NCBI GenBank assembly: GCA_964016885.1
Contig: OZ024747.1
Coordinates: 10,177,947-10,241,946, forward strand
Length of the DNA: 64,000 nucleotides
Reading direction: 5' to 3'
DNA from: Eledone cirrhosa
Lineage: Eukaryota; Mollusca; Cephalopoda; Octopoda; Eledonidae
The first letter of the stretch is position 1, and every line of letters begins with the position of its first letter. The position numbers were made by a program, and so were the translations under genes. Positions 47,550 through 58,588 of the stretch are shown in pieces. Below the pieces are notes generated by a model. That model searched no databases, was not told the DNA's origin, and was given only the letters and a program-made list of their open reading frames with translations.

Positions 47550-47726
47550 CTGCTTTATAATTTTCAACTAATTTTGAGAATAAACAAAAATTTAGTATTT
47601 ATTATTATAGCTAAATTTTGTATTATTAAGCTGGTATTTGGAACATAATATAACAAAAGTTATTACATAAATTTATGGGAGGGTTTTAAATAAATATAAA
47701 CAGCTTTTTGGTATCAAAGGGGTTAA
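47550..47726. mobile_element. CATTACC-type MITE, right part with intact end
   Basis: AGCTGGTATTTGGAACATAA, GGGAGGGTTTTAAATAAATA, then the terminus TTTGGTATCAAAGGGGTTAA, the inverted counterpart of TTAACCCTTT...TACCA. Confidence 0.6.
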
Positions 47727-48146
47727 GATAAGTGTTGAATCAATTATAAAATTCCGAATCATGATGACTGGTGATGCATTAGGGTTGTTTCCCTTGGCTG
47801 TGCTCTCCTTCATGTCTGTCTTTCTATTTATTGACTTGTATTTACTTGTGTCACATTCCTGACAATATGATGTCAGTAGTAGCCATTGTCCAGGTCAACC
47901 CAAATAGCCTCTGTCCCTTTTCCTCTACAAATCTCTGGCCTTGTGCCAAAATTAGAAAGACTGTTTTGTTGTATTCAGTTTTACCTACTCTTTCAGAAAT
48001 CAAAAGCTGTCTCTGAGCTGACATTGCAAAATCTATAAACATAAATACCAGTAATATATATGGTTGGTTATCATTAATTCACTATTATGTTCCTTTTTCT
48101 ACAATAAATATTTGGTGTTGTAGTTATCTCCCTGTTGGTACTTTTA
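47727..48146. other. Unassigned sequence
   Basis: No gene seen; one short SINE-like piece GGCCTTGTGCCAAAATTAG at 47938. Confidence 0.4.
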
Positions 48147-48490
48147 ATCCTTTCATTTCCATATTTCTAATGAAATACATAATTTATGGGGTTTTATGTG
48201 CTTCAGTGGAGTTTAATAAAATTACTATTTTTCATTAATAAGCAGATATTTAGAAAATTACTTAACAAAAATTTCTAAAACAATATTATGATAAACATAT
48301 AAGGATTTTAATATGAGTGGTTTTATAAATCCAGGGTAGTTTCTTGTGGTTTGATGAAGGATTAATTAAAATTATTCTTTCATTACTAAGATAGTAATAT
48401 AACATGGTTCTTATTTAAGATTATGATGGAAGATTTTAATAGGAACTCTTTAAAATTGGGTAGTTTTGTTATCAGAGGCAGATTTCTCTG
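48147..48490. mobile_element. CATTACC-type MITE, single-copy form
   Basis: TTAATCCTTTCATTTCC and ATATTTCTAATGAAATAC at the left occur once only; a MITE-like interior follows (TTATGATGGAAGATTTTAA). Confidence 0.55.
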
Positions 48491-49377
48491 TAGTCAGTTC
48501 AGAGAAAAGTCCAATGTTCTCAACATAGTTTAGGATTTTGTTTGTTTTTCACAGATTTTCAGCTCTTTCTTTTCATATTTAAGGTTTTCAGAAAAAGCAT
48601 GGGGATCACAACATTCCACACACATCCAGTTTTGTGTGTGTATGTTCATACACAGAACAAAAGCGCTACCTAGGGTTTCATGGTCCAAATTTGACCATAC
48701 CTCCAGAATATTTGAGGCATCAAATATGTGACCTTTCTTCAGGGACTTTTTTTCCCTTTCCTTTTCATACCTACAGATATTATCATTATATTATATTTTT
48801 AACAATTAATGGCCTGTTGGCAGTGTTGTATCCTTCTAATAAAACAGTTCTCTACACATTACTCATTGTTTCAAACCACAACAACCTTTTAAATAAAAAA
48901 ACATTTTGAAACAAAAAGGATTTATTGAGTTAAGAATATACCTAGACAATTATATAAATGAAATTTAAAAAATTGAAAACAATATCTGTGAAATTCTTCA
49001 AAGATCTCTTGTAACTCCAGATCATTTTGGTAATCAATAAATTTAGATGATGAGCTTGGAATGAGGAGGAGTCTTGTTGGGGAAATAGAATTCTTGGAGT
49101 ATCTCGCTAATAGAGTCCCGCATTGTAATTGCCTTTCTTTCTTGTGTACTTGACAATAACTCCCTAATATTACATACATTCAACATTACATCGTTGTAAG
49201 GTGTTCAGTATTTGTAAATGTGAGTGTGGGCAGCATGTTAAATGATTTGGTCATTTAAGTCGAGGTACAGAAGTAGGATTGTAGGCAGACTAACAGTAGA
49301 TAGATGTTTGTATGTGACAGATGTACAGGAATAGTTACTAGTAAGAGCAGCAATGAAATGAACCTTTTCCAATTTCA
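48491..49377. other. Unassigned AT-rich DNA
   Basis: No gene or named repeat recognised. Confidence 0.45.
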
Positions 49378-49900
49378 GGTGGGTACCATAGAAGTAATTG
49401 ATAGTTTCTCATACATAGGTGACTTAATTAGAGGGTGGACTGGAAAAGGTTAAGGGATCCACCACCTCTTGACAACAAAGGGTAGATTGTATGATGCCTA
49501 CATGAGAAGTGTGATGTTGCATGGCAGTGAGACATGAGCTGTGAATGTAGAGAATATATGGAGATTGGGGAAGTGAGCATGCTCTGTTGGATTTGTAATG
49601 AATGAACAGGGCATGGATGAACTGAGAAAAAAGCTGGGTATAAGAGGAATCAGGTGTAGTGAGCATGAGAGAAGACTTTGTTGGTATGGATGTGTAAAGA
49701 AATGTCAAGTGATGCCAGTAGAAGGAAGTTGTAGTAGAGGAAGGCTGAGAAAAGCCAGAGTAGAGGTAGTTAGAGCTGATCTCGAAATGCATCATTCCTT
49801 CATTATCTCTTTATGGTTTAGCAAGTTGAGTGGGGGCCGTACTGGGAAAACCTGTCCAACCTGTGCAAGGAAAACAGGATATAAAATGATGGCAATGATA
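49378..49900 (+). pseudogene. Degenerate LINE reverse-transcriptase C-terminus plus tail
   Basis: Readable segments are GTIEVIDSFSYIGDLI, KGRLYDAYMRSVMLHGSET (then a stop), MDELRKKLGIRGIRC, HERRLCWYG and VEVVRADLEM, the same family as 9480-10405. Stops and frame changes show it is dead. A tail-like TCCAACCTGTGCAAGG and GGATATAAAATGATGG follows. Confidence 0.85.
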
Positions 49901-50548
49901 TATTCTTTTACTGATTTCTGTTATCGAACTACGGCCATACTGAGTTTAGTCAATTGTATTGACTACAGAACTTAGTTTTCCAAGTCCTCTACTAAATTTA
50001 TCACCCTCTTTTTCTCAAAACATTAGGTTTTCAGACCTTAACATCCATTACCCCTACCTCACCCCTTCACACATGCACTCAGTTTCTGTCTCCAAAATTT
50101 CACTGGCAGGACATTGGTCAAGCTGAGGCTATAGTTGAAGATACTGGCATAGTATTGGTCAGTTTAAAGCTATAGTTAAAGTCACTTGGTCAAGGTGTTT
50201 ATTTTAATTCTCATTCTATCGTCTGATGACAGACTAGGGTCCAAAACATACTTTTCCTACTACATCAAGCATTAAACTAATATATATATGTGTGTGTATA
50301 AAGGTTTATGTATGTATGTGGGTAGCAAAAAGAAACGAATATTGGTAATATTTAGGGTTCATTCCTTCTTTCTCTCACCCCCCCTCTCACCTTGCCTTAT
50401 CCACTACTCCCCACCAAAACCACATCAATATTTGCTGTTATCTCGAGAAATTCTACCTGAAACATTTCATCTTGTTTCATTAAAGGAGGAACATTTAGTC
50501 ACTTTATTTCAGTCTTTTCTCTTGTTTCTAAAATATCTTCAGTAAAAT
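49901..50548. other. Unassigned AT-rich DNA
   Basis: No gene seen. Confidence 0.45.
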
Positions 50549-50655
50549 AATTGTTTCTACTTATGGCACAAGGGCAGCAATGAACCAGTGTATTACTGGT
50601 ACTTTATTTTATCGACCCCGTAAGGATGAAAGGCAAAGTTAATATCGGCAGGAAA
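50549..50655 (-). mobile_element. SINE family B, 3' part
   Basis: Plus strand ATTGTTTCTACTTATGGCAC, TATTTTATCGACCCCGTAAG, GATGAAAGGCAAAGTTAA in reverse complement; the tRNA-like head is missing. Confidence 0.78.
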
Positions 50656-50735
50656 ATAATGAAGGAAGAAGTCTCTCTCTAATTCTTCTTCCTTGAATAA
50701 AAGTTTTATGGTAAATATTGCTTCCTCTTTGAGGG

Positions 50736-50985
50736 TTGCTTCAACATAACATCAGTAATGGTAGCAACATTACCACTACTACTACTACTACCTTCAGCAA
50801 TAACACCACCAACACCACTACTACCATCAGCATCATCTCCACCACCACCACTTCCTTCAGCAATAACAACAACACCACCACCATCAGTAGCAGCAGCACC
50901 ACCACCACCATCATCAGCTCTGTTGTTAAGTCGTCCATGACTACAACCATTGCTGCTGCTGCTGTCTTGTCTGCTGTTTGAGAAA
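50736..50985. repeat. ACC/ACT trinucleotide tract
   Basis: CACCACCACCATCATC and ACTACTACTACTACC runs with CAGCAATAACAACACC inserts. Frames are artefacts. Confidence 0.85.
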
Positions 50986-51129
50986 GCAGTATTGGCAGCA
51001 ACTACCACACACATATAGGTGTGTATACACATACAGGTGTACATACACATACGCACACTTTCCCCCCTCTTCCTCTCGCTCTATGTGCAGTAGTGCAGGC
51101 AACTACCACACACACATCCCCCCCCCCCC

Positions 51130-51183
51130 CTCTATGTATAAATATGTGTGCAGTAGTGGTAGTAGCTGCCGATATACACACTC

Positions 51184-51271
<88 letters not shown>

Positions 51272-51578
51272 GTAGTGGTAGTAGCTGCCGACATACACAC
51301 TCCCCTCTCTCTCTCTCTCTCTCTCTGCAGTAGTGGTAGTAGCTACCGATATACACACTCTCCCCTTCTCTCTCTCTCTGCAGTAGTGGTAGTAGCTACC
51401 GATATACACACTCTCCCCTTCTCTCTCTCTCTGCAGTAGTGGTAGTAGCTACCGATATACACACTCTCCCCTTCTCTCTCTCTCTGCAGTAGTGGTAGTA
51501 GCTACCGATATACACACTCTCCCCTTCTCTCTCTCTCTGCAGTAGTGGTAGTAGCTACCGATATACAGATCCCCCTCA

Positions 51579-51633
<55 letters not shown>

Positions 51634-51783
51634 GTAGTGGTAGTAGCTGCCGACATACACACTCCCCTCTCTCTCTCTCTCTCTCTCTCTGCAGTAGTGG
51701 TAGTAGCTACCGATATACACACTCTCCCCTTCTCTCTCTCTCTGCAGTAGTGGTAGTAGCTACCGATATACAGATCCCCCTCA

Positions 51784-51836
<53 letters not shown>

Positions 51837-51994
51837 GTAGTGGTAGTAGCTACCGATATACACACTCCCCCCCCTCACTCTCTCTCTCTCTCTCTGCAGT
51901 AGTGGTAGTAGCTACCGATATACACACTCCCCCCCCTCACTCTCTCTCTCTCTCTCTGCAGTAGTGGTAGTAGCTACCGATATACACACTCTCC

Positions 51995-52029
<35 letters not shown>

Positions 52030-52175
52030 GTAGTGGTAGTAGCTGCCGATATACAGACCCCCCCCTCTCTCTCTCTCTCTCTGCAGTAGTGGTAGTAGCT
52101 GCCGATATACACACTCTCCCCTTCTCTCTCTCTCTCTCTGCAGTAGTGGTAGTAGCTACCGATATACACTCCCCT

Positions 52176-52217
<42 letters not shown>

Positions 52218-52419
52218 GTAGTGGTAGTAGATTGCCAATGTACACACACTTTCTCACCTTCATCTATCTCTCTCTCACTATACATACATACATACATACA
52301 TACATATATGTGTATGTGCAGCAGCAGTAGTAGTAGAGGTAATAGCTTACCATACTCTCTCTTCCACTGTGTGTAGTAGTAGTAGTAGTAGCAGCAGCAG
52401 CAGCTTGCAATATACCCCC

Positions 52420-52453
<34 letters not shown>

Positions 52454-52536
52454 TTCTATACCTTTCATTTATATGTATATTTATGCGGTAGTAGTAGCAG
52501 CATCTTGCCATATACACTCTCTCTCTCTCTCTCTCT

Positions 52537-52576
<40 letters not shown>

Positions 52577-52600
52577 TAGTAATGGTAGTAGCTTGCCATA
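51130..52600. repeat. Compound array: GTAGTGGTAGTAGCT core plus variable CT microsatellite
   Basis: About 17 units of GCAGTAGTGGTAGTAGCT, (A/G)CCGATATACACACTC, CCC and a CT run of 10 to about 85 bases. Past 52230 the units decay into GCGGTAGTAGTAGCAG with CT and TA runs. The plus strand is strongly pyrimidine-rich between cores. Confidence 0.92.
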
Positions 52601-53145
52601 TTATCTGCTGCTACTTGGCTTCTTTCTTGCCTTGCTTTAGTTGGGTAGCCTACAGAATCAATACGGAGGTCTAGTTGTCATGGCAACATTCCTAGACCTT
52701 GGTGTCATCCAGATTTTCCAAAAACTAGGACAGGTGTCTGCTAGTATATCAGATAATGCTATTATTCCTTTAAAAAAAAAATTAAATAGAATTTTTATAA
52801 TTTATTTTATTTTATGTATTTTTCTAAAATTTTATATTTCTAACATAGGTTTTCAAATATTTGAAGGGGTGAGGGGAGGAGGCGTTTTATTTTAATTTCT
52901 CCCATAATTTTGTTGTATTTAATTAATTTATAATTAAAAGCTTATCAAAGATTTTTTTTTTTTTTAAAGGTGTTAATTTTTGGAAGAACCACAATCTTGA
53001 AATGTTGAAATTTTATATCAATTTATTATTTGATATAAACTCTATAATGTATATATAGATATATGATATGTAGATATAAATATAATATATATAGATATAT
53101 AATATAATATATAGATATAGTTATACAAATATAATATATATATAT
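52601..53145. other. Unassigned AT-rich DNA, TA-rich at 53040-53145
   Basis: No gene seen. Confidence 0.45.
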
Positions 53146-53440
53146 GACTTAGTGGTTAGAGCATTGGCCTTGCAATCGAAAGGTTGTGAGTTCAATTCTC
53201 AGACCGGGTGATGTGTTGTTTCCTTGAGCAAGACACTTTATTTCACATTGCTCCAGTTTACTCAGCTGTAGAAATGAGATGATAGGGACTGGGGTCCCTA
53301 TCATTCCACGGCAAAAAAGCACCCAGCACTCACTGTAAATGAGGTTGGTGTTAGGAAGGGCATCCAGCTGTAGAAATCAAGCCAGAATCAGTTCCCGTCC
53401 CACCCTTGCAAGCAGGGAAAAGTGGACGTAAAATGAAATG
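53146..53440 (+). mobile_element. tRNA-derived SINE, family A
   Basis: GACTTAGTGGTTAGAGCATT, GGTTGTGAGTTCAATTC (B-box), GAGCAAGACACTTTATTTC, GTTGGTGTTAGGAAGGGCAT and CCCTTGCAAGCAGGG. Near-identical to the 45.7-kb copy apart from a deletion of part of the 48-bp-type segment. Confidence 0.88.
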
Positions 53441-53451
53441 AATATATATGC

Positions 53452-53700
53452 CACTATATTTAGCTTTTGTTGATCTAGAGAAGGTCTTTGACAGACTACC
53501 TCAATCTATTATCTGGTGGTCCTTAAGGAAATGAGGAGTAGAAGAATGGTTTGTGAGAGCAATGCAAGCTATGTACAGAGGAGCTGTCAGTAAAGTGAGA
53601 GTAGGAAATGAGTTTAGCGAGGAATTCAAGGTTCAGTTGTTAACCCACTCCTGTTCATCATAGTTCTTCAGGCCATAACAGATGTGTTTAAAACGCACTG
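53452..53700 (+). pseudogene. LINE reverse-transcriptase palm fragment
   Basis: Reads LAFVDLEKVFDRLPQSII, WWSLRK, stop, GVEEWFVRAMQAMYRGA, SKVRVGNEFSEEFKV. The FVDLEKVFDR segment is reverse-transcriptase motif A of a non-LTR element with its catalytic Asp. An in-frame stop and later frameshifts make it a pseudogene. Confidence 0.85.
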
Positions 53701-53770
53701 CAGATGATATGGAATCAAAAGGTCTGAGAGAAGATAGGACCCAGATTCCTTCAGGGAAGGGTCCATGGTC

Positions 53771-54096
53771 AATATGCATTGCACATCGTTCACTTTTCCT
53801 TTCATCCTTATGGGGTCGATAAAATAAAGTACGGGTAATGCACTGGGTTCAATTTAATTGACTTTCCCTTTTCCACAAATTGCTGGTCTTGTGCCTAAAT
53901 CAGAACGGTGGATTGGCAGTATCGGTAGAGGTTCGGACGCCATGCTTTAACGCATAGAGTTACGGCCCTTGCCATTCTGAGTTCAAATCCCGCCGAGGTT
54001 AACTTTGCCTTTCATCCTTACGGGGTCGATAAAATAAAGTACCAGTAATACACTGGGTAATTGCTGGCCTTGTGCCAAAAGTAGAAACGATTATTA
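53771..54096 (+). mobile_element. Two SINE family B copies in tandem, first truncated
   Basis: 53771-53905 has only the body/tail (CCTTTCATCCTTATGGGG to GCCTAAATCAGAA). From 53906 a near-complete copy starts CGGTGGATTGGCAGTATCGG, with GAGTTCAAATCCCGCCG, and ends AAAGTAGAAACGATTATTATG. Confidence 0.82.
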
Positions 54097-54183
54097 TGTA
54101 TTTAATTTCAATGTTAGTTTTGTATATTTTGTTTATTTTCTGTGTTGTTTTATTCCTAATACTTCAGCATTTGTCATTGTTGT

Positions 54184-54261
54184 GGTTGCTAGCTTGCCAA
54201 CATTCCATTTCTATCAATGATGGCACCAGATCTTCCTGGTTCCTTGTATGACTTCAACAGT
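54184..54261. repeat. 78-bp direct repeat, copy 1 (copy 2 at 55648-55730)
   Basis: Both carry TTGCTAGCTTGCCAACATTC, TTCTATCAATGATGGCACC and TTGTATGACTTCAACAGT. Copy 2 has an insertion that breaks the only common frame, so a shared exon is unlikely. Confidence 0.75.
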
Positions 54262-54289
54262 GAAAGCTACACAACATTATTGATGCAGT

Positions 54290-54365
54290 GTCTGTGTGTG
54301 TGTGTGTGTGTGTGTATACATCAATATATGATTATTTTTATGTATATATGTATGTTTTTATATTT

Positions 54366-54433
<68 letters not shown>

Positions 54434-54480
54434 GTATATATGTGTTTGTTTGTGTGTATATGTGTGTGTGTGTTTGTATA
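54290..54480. repeat. GT and CA microsatellites
   Basis: (GT)n at 54293-54315, (CA)n at 54370-54430, GT-rich to 54480. Confidence 0.92.
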
Positions 54481-54687
54481 CATGTACATGTGTGGTGATG
54501 GTGGTGGTCAGTTTTACTTGAAAAGATCCATGGTGTGGGGAAGAACAATAGAATGATGCAGTGGGTGAGAGTGGTCCCACAACTCTGTATATTGAGTGGG
54601 GTGGGGCCTTTCTATACATCTATATTTACTGGGAGGGGGGGGCTCCCTACTTATCTACAACTATATACTAGAATATTGTCCTCTATT

Positions 54688-54892
54688 TTGACCCTTTAAT
54701 GTTAAAACCGGTCAGAATTCTCTACCTCTTTCTGTTGAAACTGGCTGTAACTAGCCACTCATACTGATGTTAAGGTATTGTTCTCAAAATAAATACTTTC
54801 AAAATCTCATAGATTCGATATTATGTGAGGTAAAGCCTTTACCATGAAAATATGATAGTATATATAGAGTAATGTGAATGCTAAAGGGTTAA
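54688..54892. mobile_element. TTAA MITE, CCCTTTAGCATT family
   Basis: It starts TTGACCCTTTAATGTTAAA, contains GGTATTGTTCTCAAAATAAA and CATAGATTCGATATTATG, and ends GTGAATGCTAAAGGGTTAA. The left TTAA is mutated to TTGA. Confidence 0.85.
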
Positions 54893-55059
54893 AGGCAGTA
54901 ATATGACTTAATTTGACTTGAATCAGTGTTAGGCAGATAACTCCATAGAATCTCCTTCATTTGGCATACATAATTTCCATTTTGAAGGTATTAGAGTTTT
55001 GTGTCTGGTTCACAGATTTATATTGTGTGGGTTATATTTATTTGTATATAAAATATAAT
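54893..55059. other. Unassigned sequence
   Basis: No gene seen. Confidence 0.4.
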
Positions 55060-55200
55060 TGTTTCTACTTTTGGCACAAGGCCAGCATTTATCTCAGTGT
55101 ATTACTGGTACTTTATTTTATCAACCCCCGTAAGGAGGAAAGGCAAAGTTTAACCTCGGTGGGATTTGAACTCAAACCAAATCCCACCGCGGTTAACTTT
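55060..55200 (-). mobile_element. SINE family B fragment with a local inverted duplication
   Basis: Reverse complement of the SINE tail (GTTTCTACTTTTGGCACAAG, AAGGAGGAAAGGCAAAG) to GGGATTTGAACTC, followed by a forward AAATCCCACCGCGGTTAAC. Two oppositely oriented SINE pieces meet here. Confidence 0.7.
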
Positions 55201-55557
55201 GTATATATAATATAATGTATTATAGTTATTCTCAACACGGTTTCGTTGCTACCATTGGTTTCCAACCCCGCATTTGGGGCTTAGTTTGTGTGTTGGCACT
55301 CCTGCATGCGAGGCCTTCATTCAAGCAACTGTGTGTGTATACATACATACATATATATATATGTATGTATGTATACAAATCAACTTTTTCAAATACAAGT
55401 CGATGTTGAACGGTATGTCAAATCTATTTATCTATAAAACTATCTATATTGTATTTTGTCTGAGGAAGGCATAACATATTGTTAATATGATATCCCTGTA
55501 ATATATATAATGAAATAAATATGGTTTTATAAATATAGTTTCCATTTATTTAATATC

Positions 55558-55620
<63 letters not shown>
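55558..55620. repeat. (TA)n microsatellite
   Basis: About 60 bases of TA followed by a tail scrap (ATCATCATCGGTTTTCCAGG). Confidence 0.95.
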
Positions 55621-55647
55621 CATCATCGGTTTTCCAGGCTTGCATGG

Positions 55648-55730
55648 TTGCTAGCTTGCCAACATTCCACTTCTATCAATGATGGCACCAGATCTTAGTT
55701 CCTGGTCCCTTGTATGACTTCAACAGTAGG
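55648..55730. repeat. 78-bp direct repeat, copy 2
   Basis: See 54184-54261. It has a five-base-scale insertion (CTTAGTTCCTGG for CTTCCTGG) and diverges after CTTCAACAGT. Confidence 0.75.
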
Positions 55731-57230
55731 TGTATATATATTTACACACACTGTAGCAGCAATAATCATCACAACCTACTCAATGAATTGGGAATTGGAA
55801 ATTGCATTTGTTTTGTTTTTTTTTTTTGTTCGTTTGTTTTTTTATTATAAAAAAAAAGTTGATATAAAATTGAATCTCAGGTAGTTTATCATGTTGTAAA
55901 TATATCTGAGTTGTAGATAAGGTTTCCTTCCTTCATCACCTTATCAATTGTCATTTGTCATCACTGGAAACTTTTCTTTAGTCAGTAACAACTGATATAT
56001 AACTAAATACTTGTTTATCTTAAAGGGAAGTGACTCTGAGAGTTGGGGGGGGGGGTAATATCTTGTTCTCTCTCTCTCTCTCTCTCTCTATTTATGCGTG
56101 TGTGTTTCTCTCTTTTGAGTTTAAAATTTTTTCCGGTTACCATCATGTTTATATCTGTATACGCTCTCTCTCTCTCTCTCTCTACTTATATGAAAGGTCT
56201 CTGCCCCATTACAGGCCGTTAGTCAGTTTTCGTCTTCATTCCAGGATATTATTGCTGATTCTCCTATATTGTGTTATTATTGAAGCCAGTAGTATAGTTG
56301 TTGTTTTTTTTGGCGGGGGGGGGGGGGGGGGGTCTGGATTTTGCTAAGATCTTTGCACGGGTTGTAAACTGGTAAAACCTGTTCAGAACCAACTTATTTA
56401 TCACTGTGACTGTATTACCTGGTTTCTATGATTGTTGATCCATAATATACTGACATAGCCACGCTGGCTGTTTCATGGTTTCCTCGAATACAAACTGTTT
56501 TAGTCATGTGCGTGTGTGTATATATGTTTATGTGTTGCCATTGTTCTGAAAGTTACTATTGGTATATTGTTTTCATTACTGCAGACCTAAGTGTCACTGA
56601 CCTCAGCTACTTTAGTTGCACTGAGACAGTTATTACAAGGTCTGTTTGTTGACTTGCTAGAAATAGCAGCTAAATGCTCTTTTAAGTCAGACCCTGCCTT
56701 CTTAAAAGGAAAGAAAAATATTGGAAAATGTTCTCTTAGATGTGAACAGTTATAAAAAATATATATATATATATATATACAGGATGACCCTTTGAACTCC
56801 TTTGATCAACAGACTTCTAGACCAGATCTAAGATGTCTTTATTGCAACAAATTACTCTTGTAATTACAAGATATGGGGAAGGGGTCATCTATATTGTTAT
56901 TCAAATCTTACTATCTGATGAAAAAGGGAGGCTAAACTCTCACTAATCTAAGCCTGGTGGAGACGGAATGAAAGGCGCGTTACTGGCGCCTTAAAACCAG
57001 TTTCTTGGGCAGACAGGATTTATTAGTCTGTGGCGCATTTAAGTGAAGAAAAACACTGATTTAAAAACTCCACTGCTTTTTGGCTATACCCACTCATAAG
57101 AAGGGCTTTGGAAGTCAACTCTGGGGAAAATGTCCAGAGCCAGAGTTCAAGACTGTAATCAACAATGTCCTGGCATCTCCTGCGACTGCTGGAACCATGT
57201 GTATTGGCACTTGACTTTCCATTGTATTAT
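55731..57230. other. Unassigned AT-rich DNA with CT, G-run and TA microsatellites
   Basis: CT at 56072-56090 and 56167-56183; G-run at 56315-56332; TA at 56760-56780. 56648-56710 resembles the 34-36-kb repeat (GACTTGCTAGAAATAGCAGC). No LDB1 exon found. Confidence 0.5.
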
Positions 57231-57438
57231 TTAACCCTTTAATGTTCAAACCGGCCAAAACCAGCCAGAATTCCCTACCTTTTCTGTTGAAACTGGCTGT
57301 AACTGGTCACTCAAACTGATGTTAAGGTATTGTTCTCAAAATAATTGCTTTCAAAACCTCTCGATATTGTGCGAGATAAAGCCTTTACCATGAAAATATA
57401 ATAGTATATATAGAGTAATGTGAATGCTAAAGGGTTAA
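57231..57438. mobile_element. TTAA MITE, CCCTTTAGCATT family, complete
   Basis: Bounded by TTAACCCTTTAATGTTCAAA and TGTGAATGCTAAAGGGTTAA, 208 bases, TTAA at both edges. Confidence 0.9.
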
Positions 57439-58485
57439 GCAACGTGCAGGGTGGGGTGTATTGCATGAGCAGGAGTCTATCAGTTATAAATCTATGGCTG
57501 GAATCTAGGGGCTGCCATTCTTAAATAGGCCTGCCAAACCACAACAGATGCTGCACTATAAACAGCATCCTCTGCACAATCCCATAGCCTCTTGAGATAG
57601 ATGCCGAAGAAGATTTATCATATGCTCTAAATTTAAAATTGGAGGTCAACTTTACCTTTCATCCTTTCGGTGGGGGTAAGTGGGGTATCAATAAAATAAA
57701 GTACCAATCTAAGGTGTGGATTAGCAGAATTGTTAGAATGACAGATGAGGTGACTTATGGTATTTTTTCTGTCTCTTTACATTCTGAATCCAAATCATCT
57801 GTGGCCTACTTGGGTGGTACACTTAAAGTATTGGTGGATTTAATACTACGATTTGGTCCTTGGTCACCTTTAATGGAGACCCAAGGATGGTACACTTAAT
57901 AAAGTATTGGTGGATTTGGTCTTTGGTCCTTGAGCACCTTTAATGGAGTCCATTCTATTGTAAATATTCAAGCAATGGAGACATGTAACATAGTGGAGAG
58001 GGTGTTGGACTCAGTCATTAGGCCTAGAATGGGTGGCATGTTGTCTTCTTGAACAAGATGCTTCATTACACATTGCTTGTCAGGGTAAGACTAGTCATCA
58101 CTATCATTAAATCACTTGAGAAACCTATGAAATGTAACCTCAAAGGAGGCTAAAATCTGCAATTGTGAACTGTAAATTTCATTTTTTTAAACAAATCTGA
58201 GAAACAGGTCCATAGTTCGTCTGAGAAGTCATTAACTTAGATTAAGAACTGATTTGGGTGTTAAATATTATTTTGGTGCCCCATTGATTTGGTTTGTGCT
58301 GTCTTTGAGTGTGTGAACATATATATATGTCTGGTATAGTGTGTGTGTGATGTGTATTGTATGTATATGTCTGGTATAGTGTGTGTGTGATGTGTATTGT
58401 ATGTATATGCTTGAATGTGAGTACATTCAATATATAGAAACAATATTGTTTGTTTTTACATTAAAATATTCTCTCTCTGTTGCAG
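57439..58485. other. Upstream intron/flank with SINE remnants
   Basis: 57640-57720 is a SINE B scrap (CCTTTCATCCTTTCGG, AATAAAATAAAGTACC). 57985-58085 is a degenerate SINE A head. 58328-58407 is a 46-bp sequence repeated twice (GTCTGGTATAGTGTGTGTG). It ends in the LDB1 exon a acceptor. Confidence 0.55.
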
Positions 58486-58588
58486 GAAAGTGATAACCTT
58501 TGGTGGGATGCCTTTGCAACAGAATTCTTTGAAGATGATGCAACATTAACTTTAACATTCTGTTTAGAAGATGGTCTAAAACGATACA
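58486..58588 (+). CDS. LDB1: LDB1 exon a (starts ESDNLWWDAF)
   Basis: The acceptor is a CT-rich tract ending TTGCAG. The exon begins in phase 0 with Glu-Ser-Asp and ends after the first base of a Thr codon, before donor GTAAGT. It is 103 bases, 34 codons plus one base. It encodes the first strand and helix region of the dimerization domain, including the acidic EFFEDD and TLTFCLEDG segments. Confidence 0.95.

Noticed and set aside
54217..54270. Possible upstream exon reading MMAPDLPGSLYDFNS
   Set aside because: The duplicate at 55680 has an insertion that breaks the frame, and the sequence does not resemble the LDB N-terminus.
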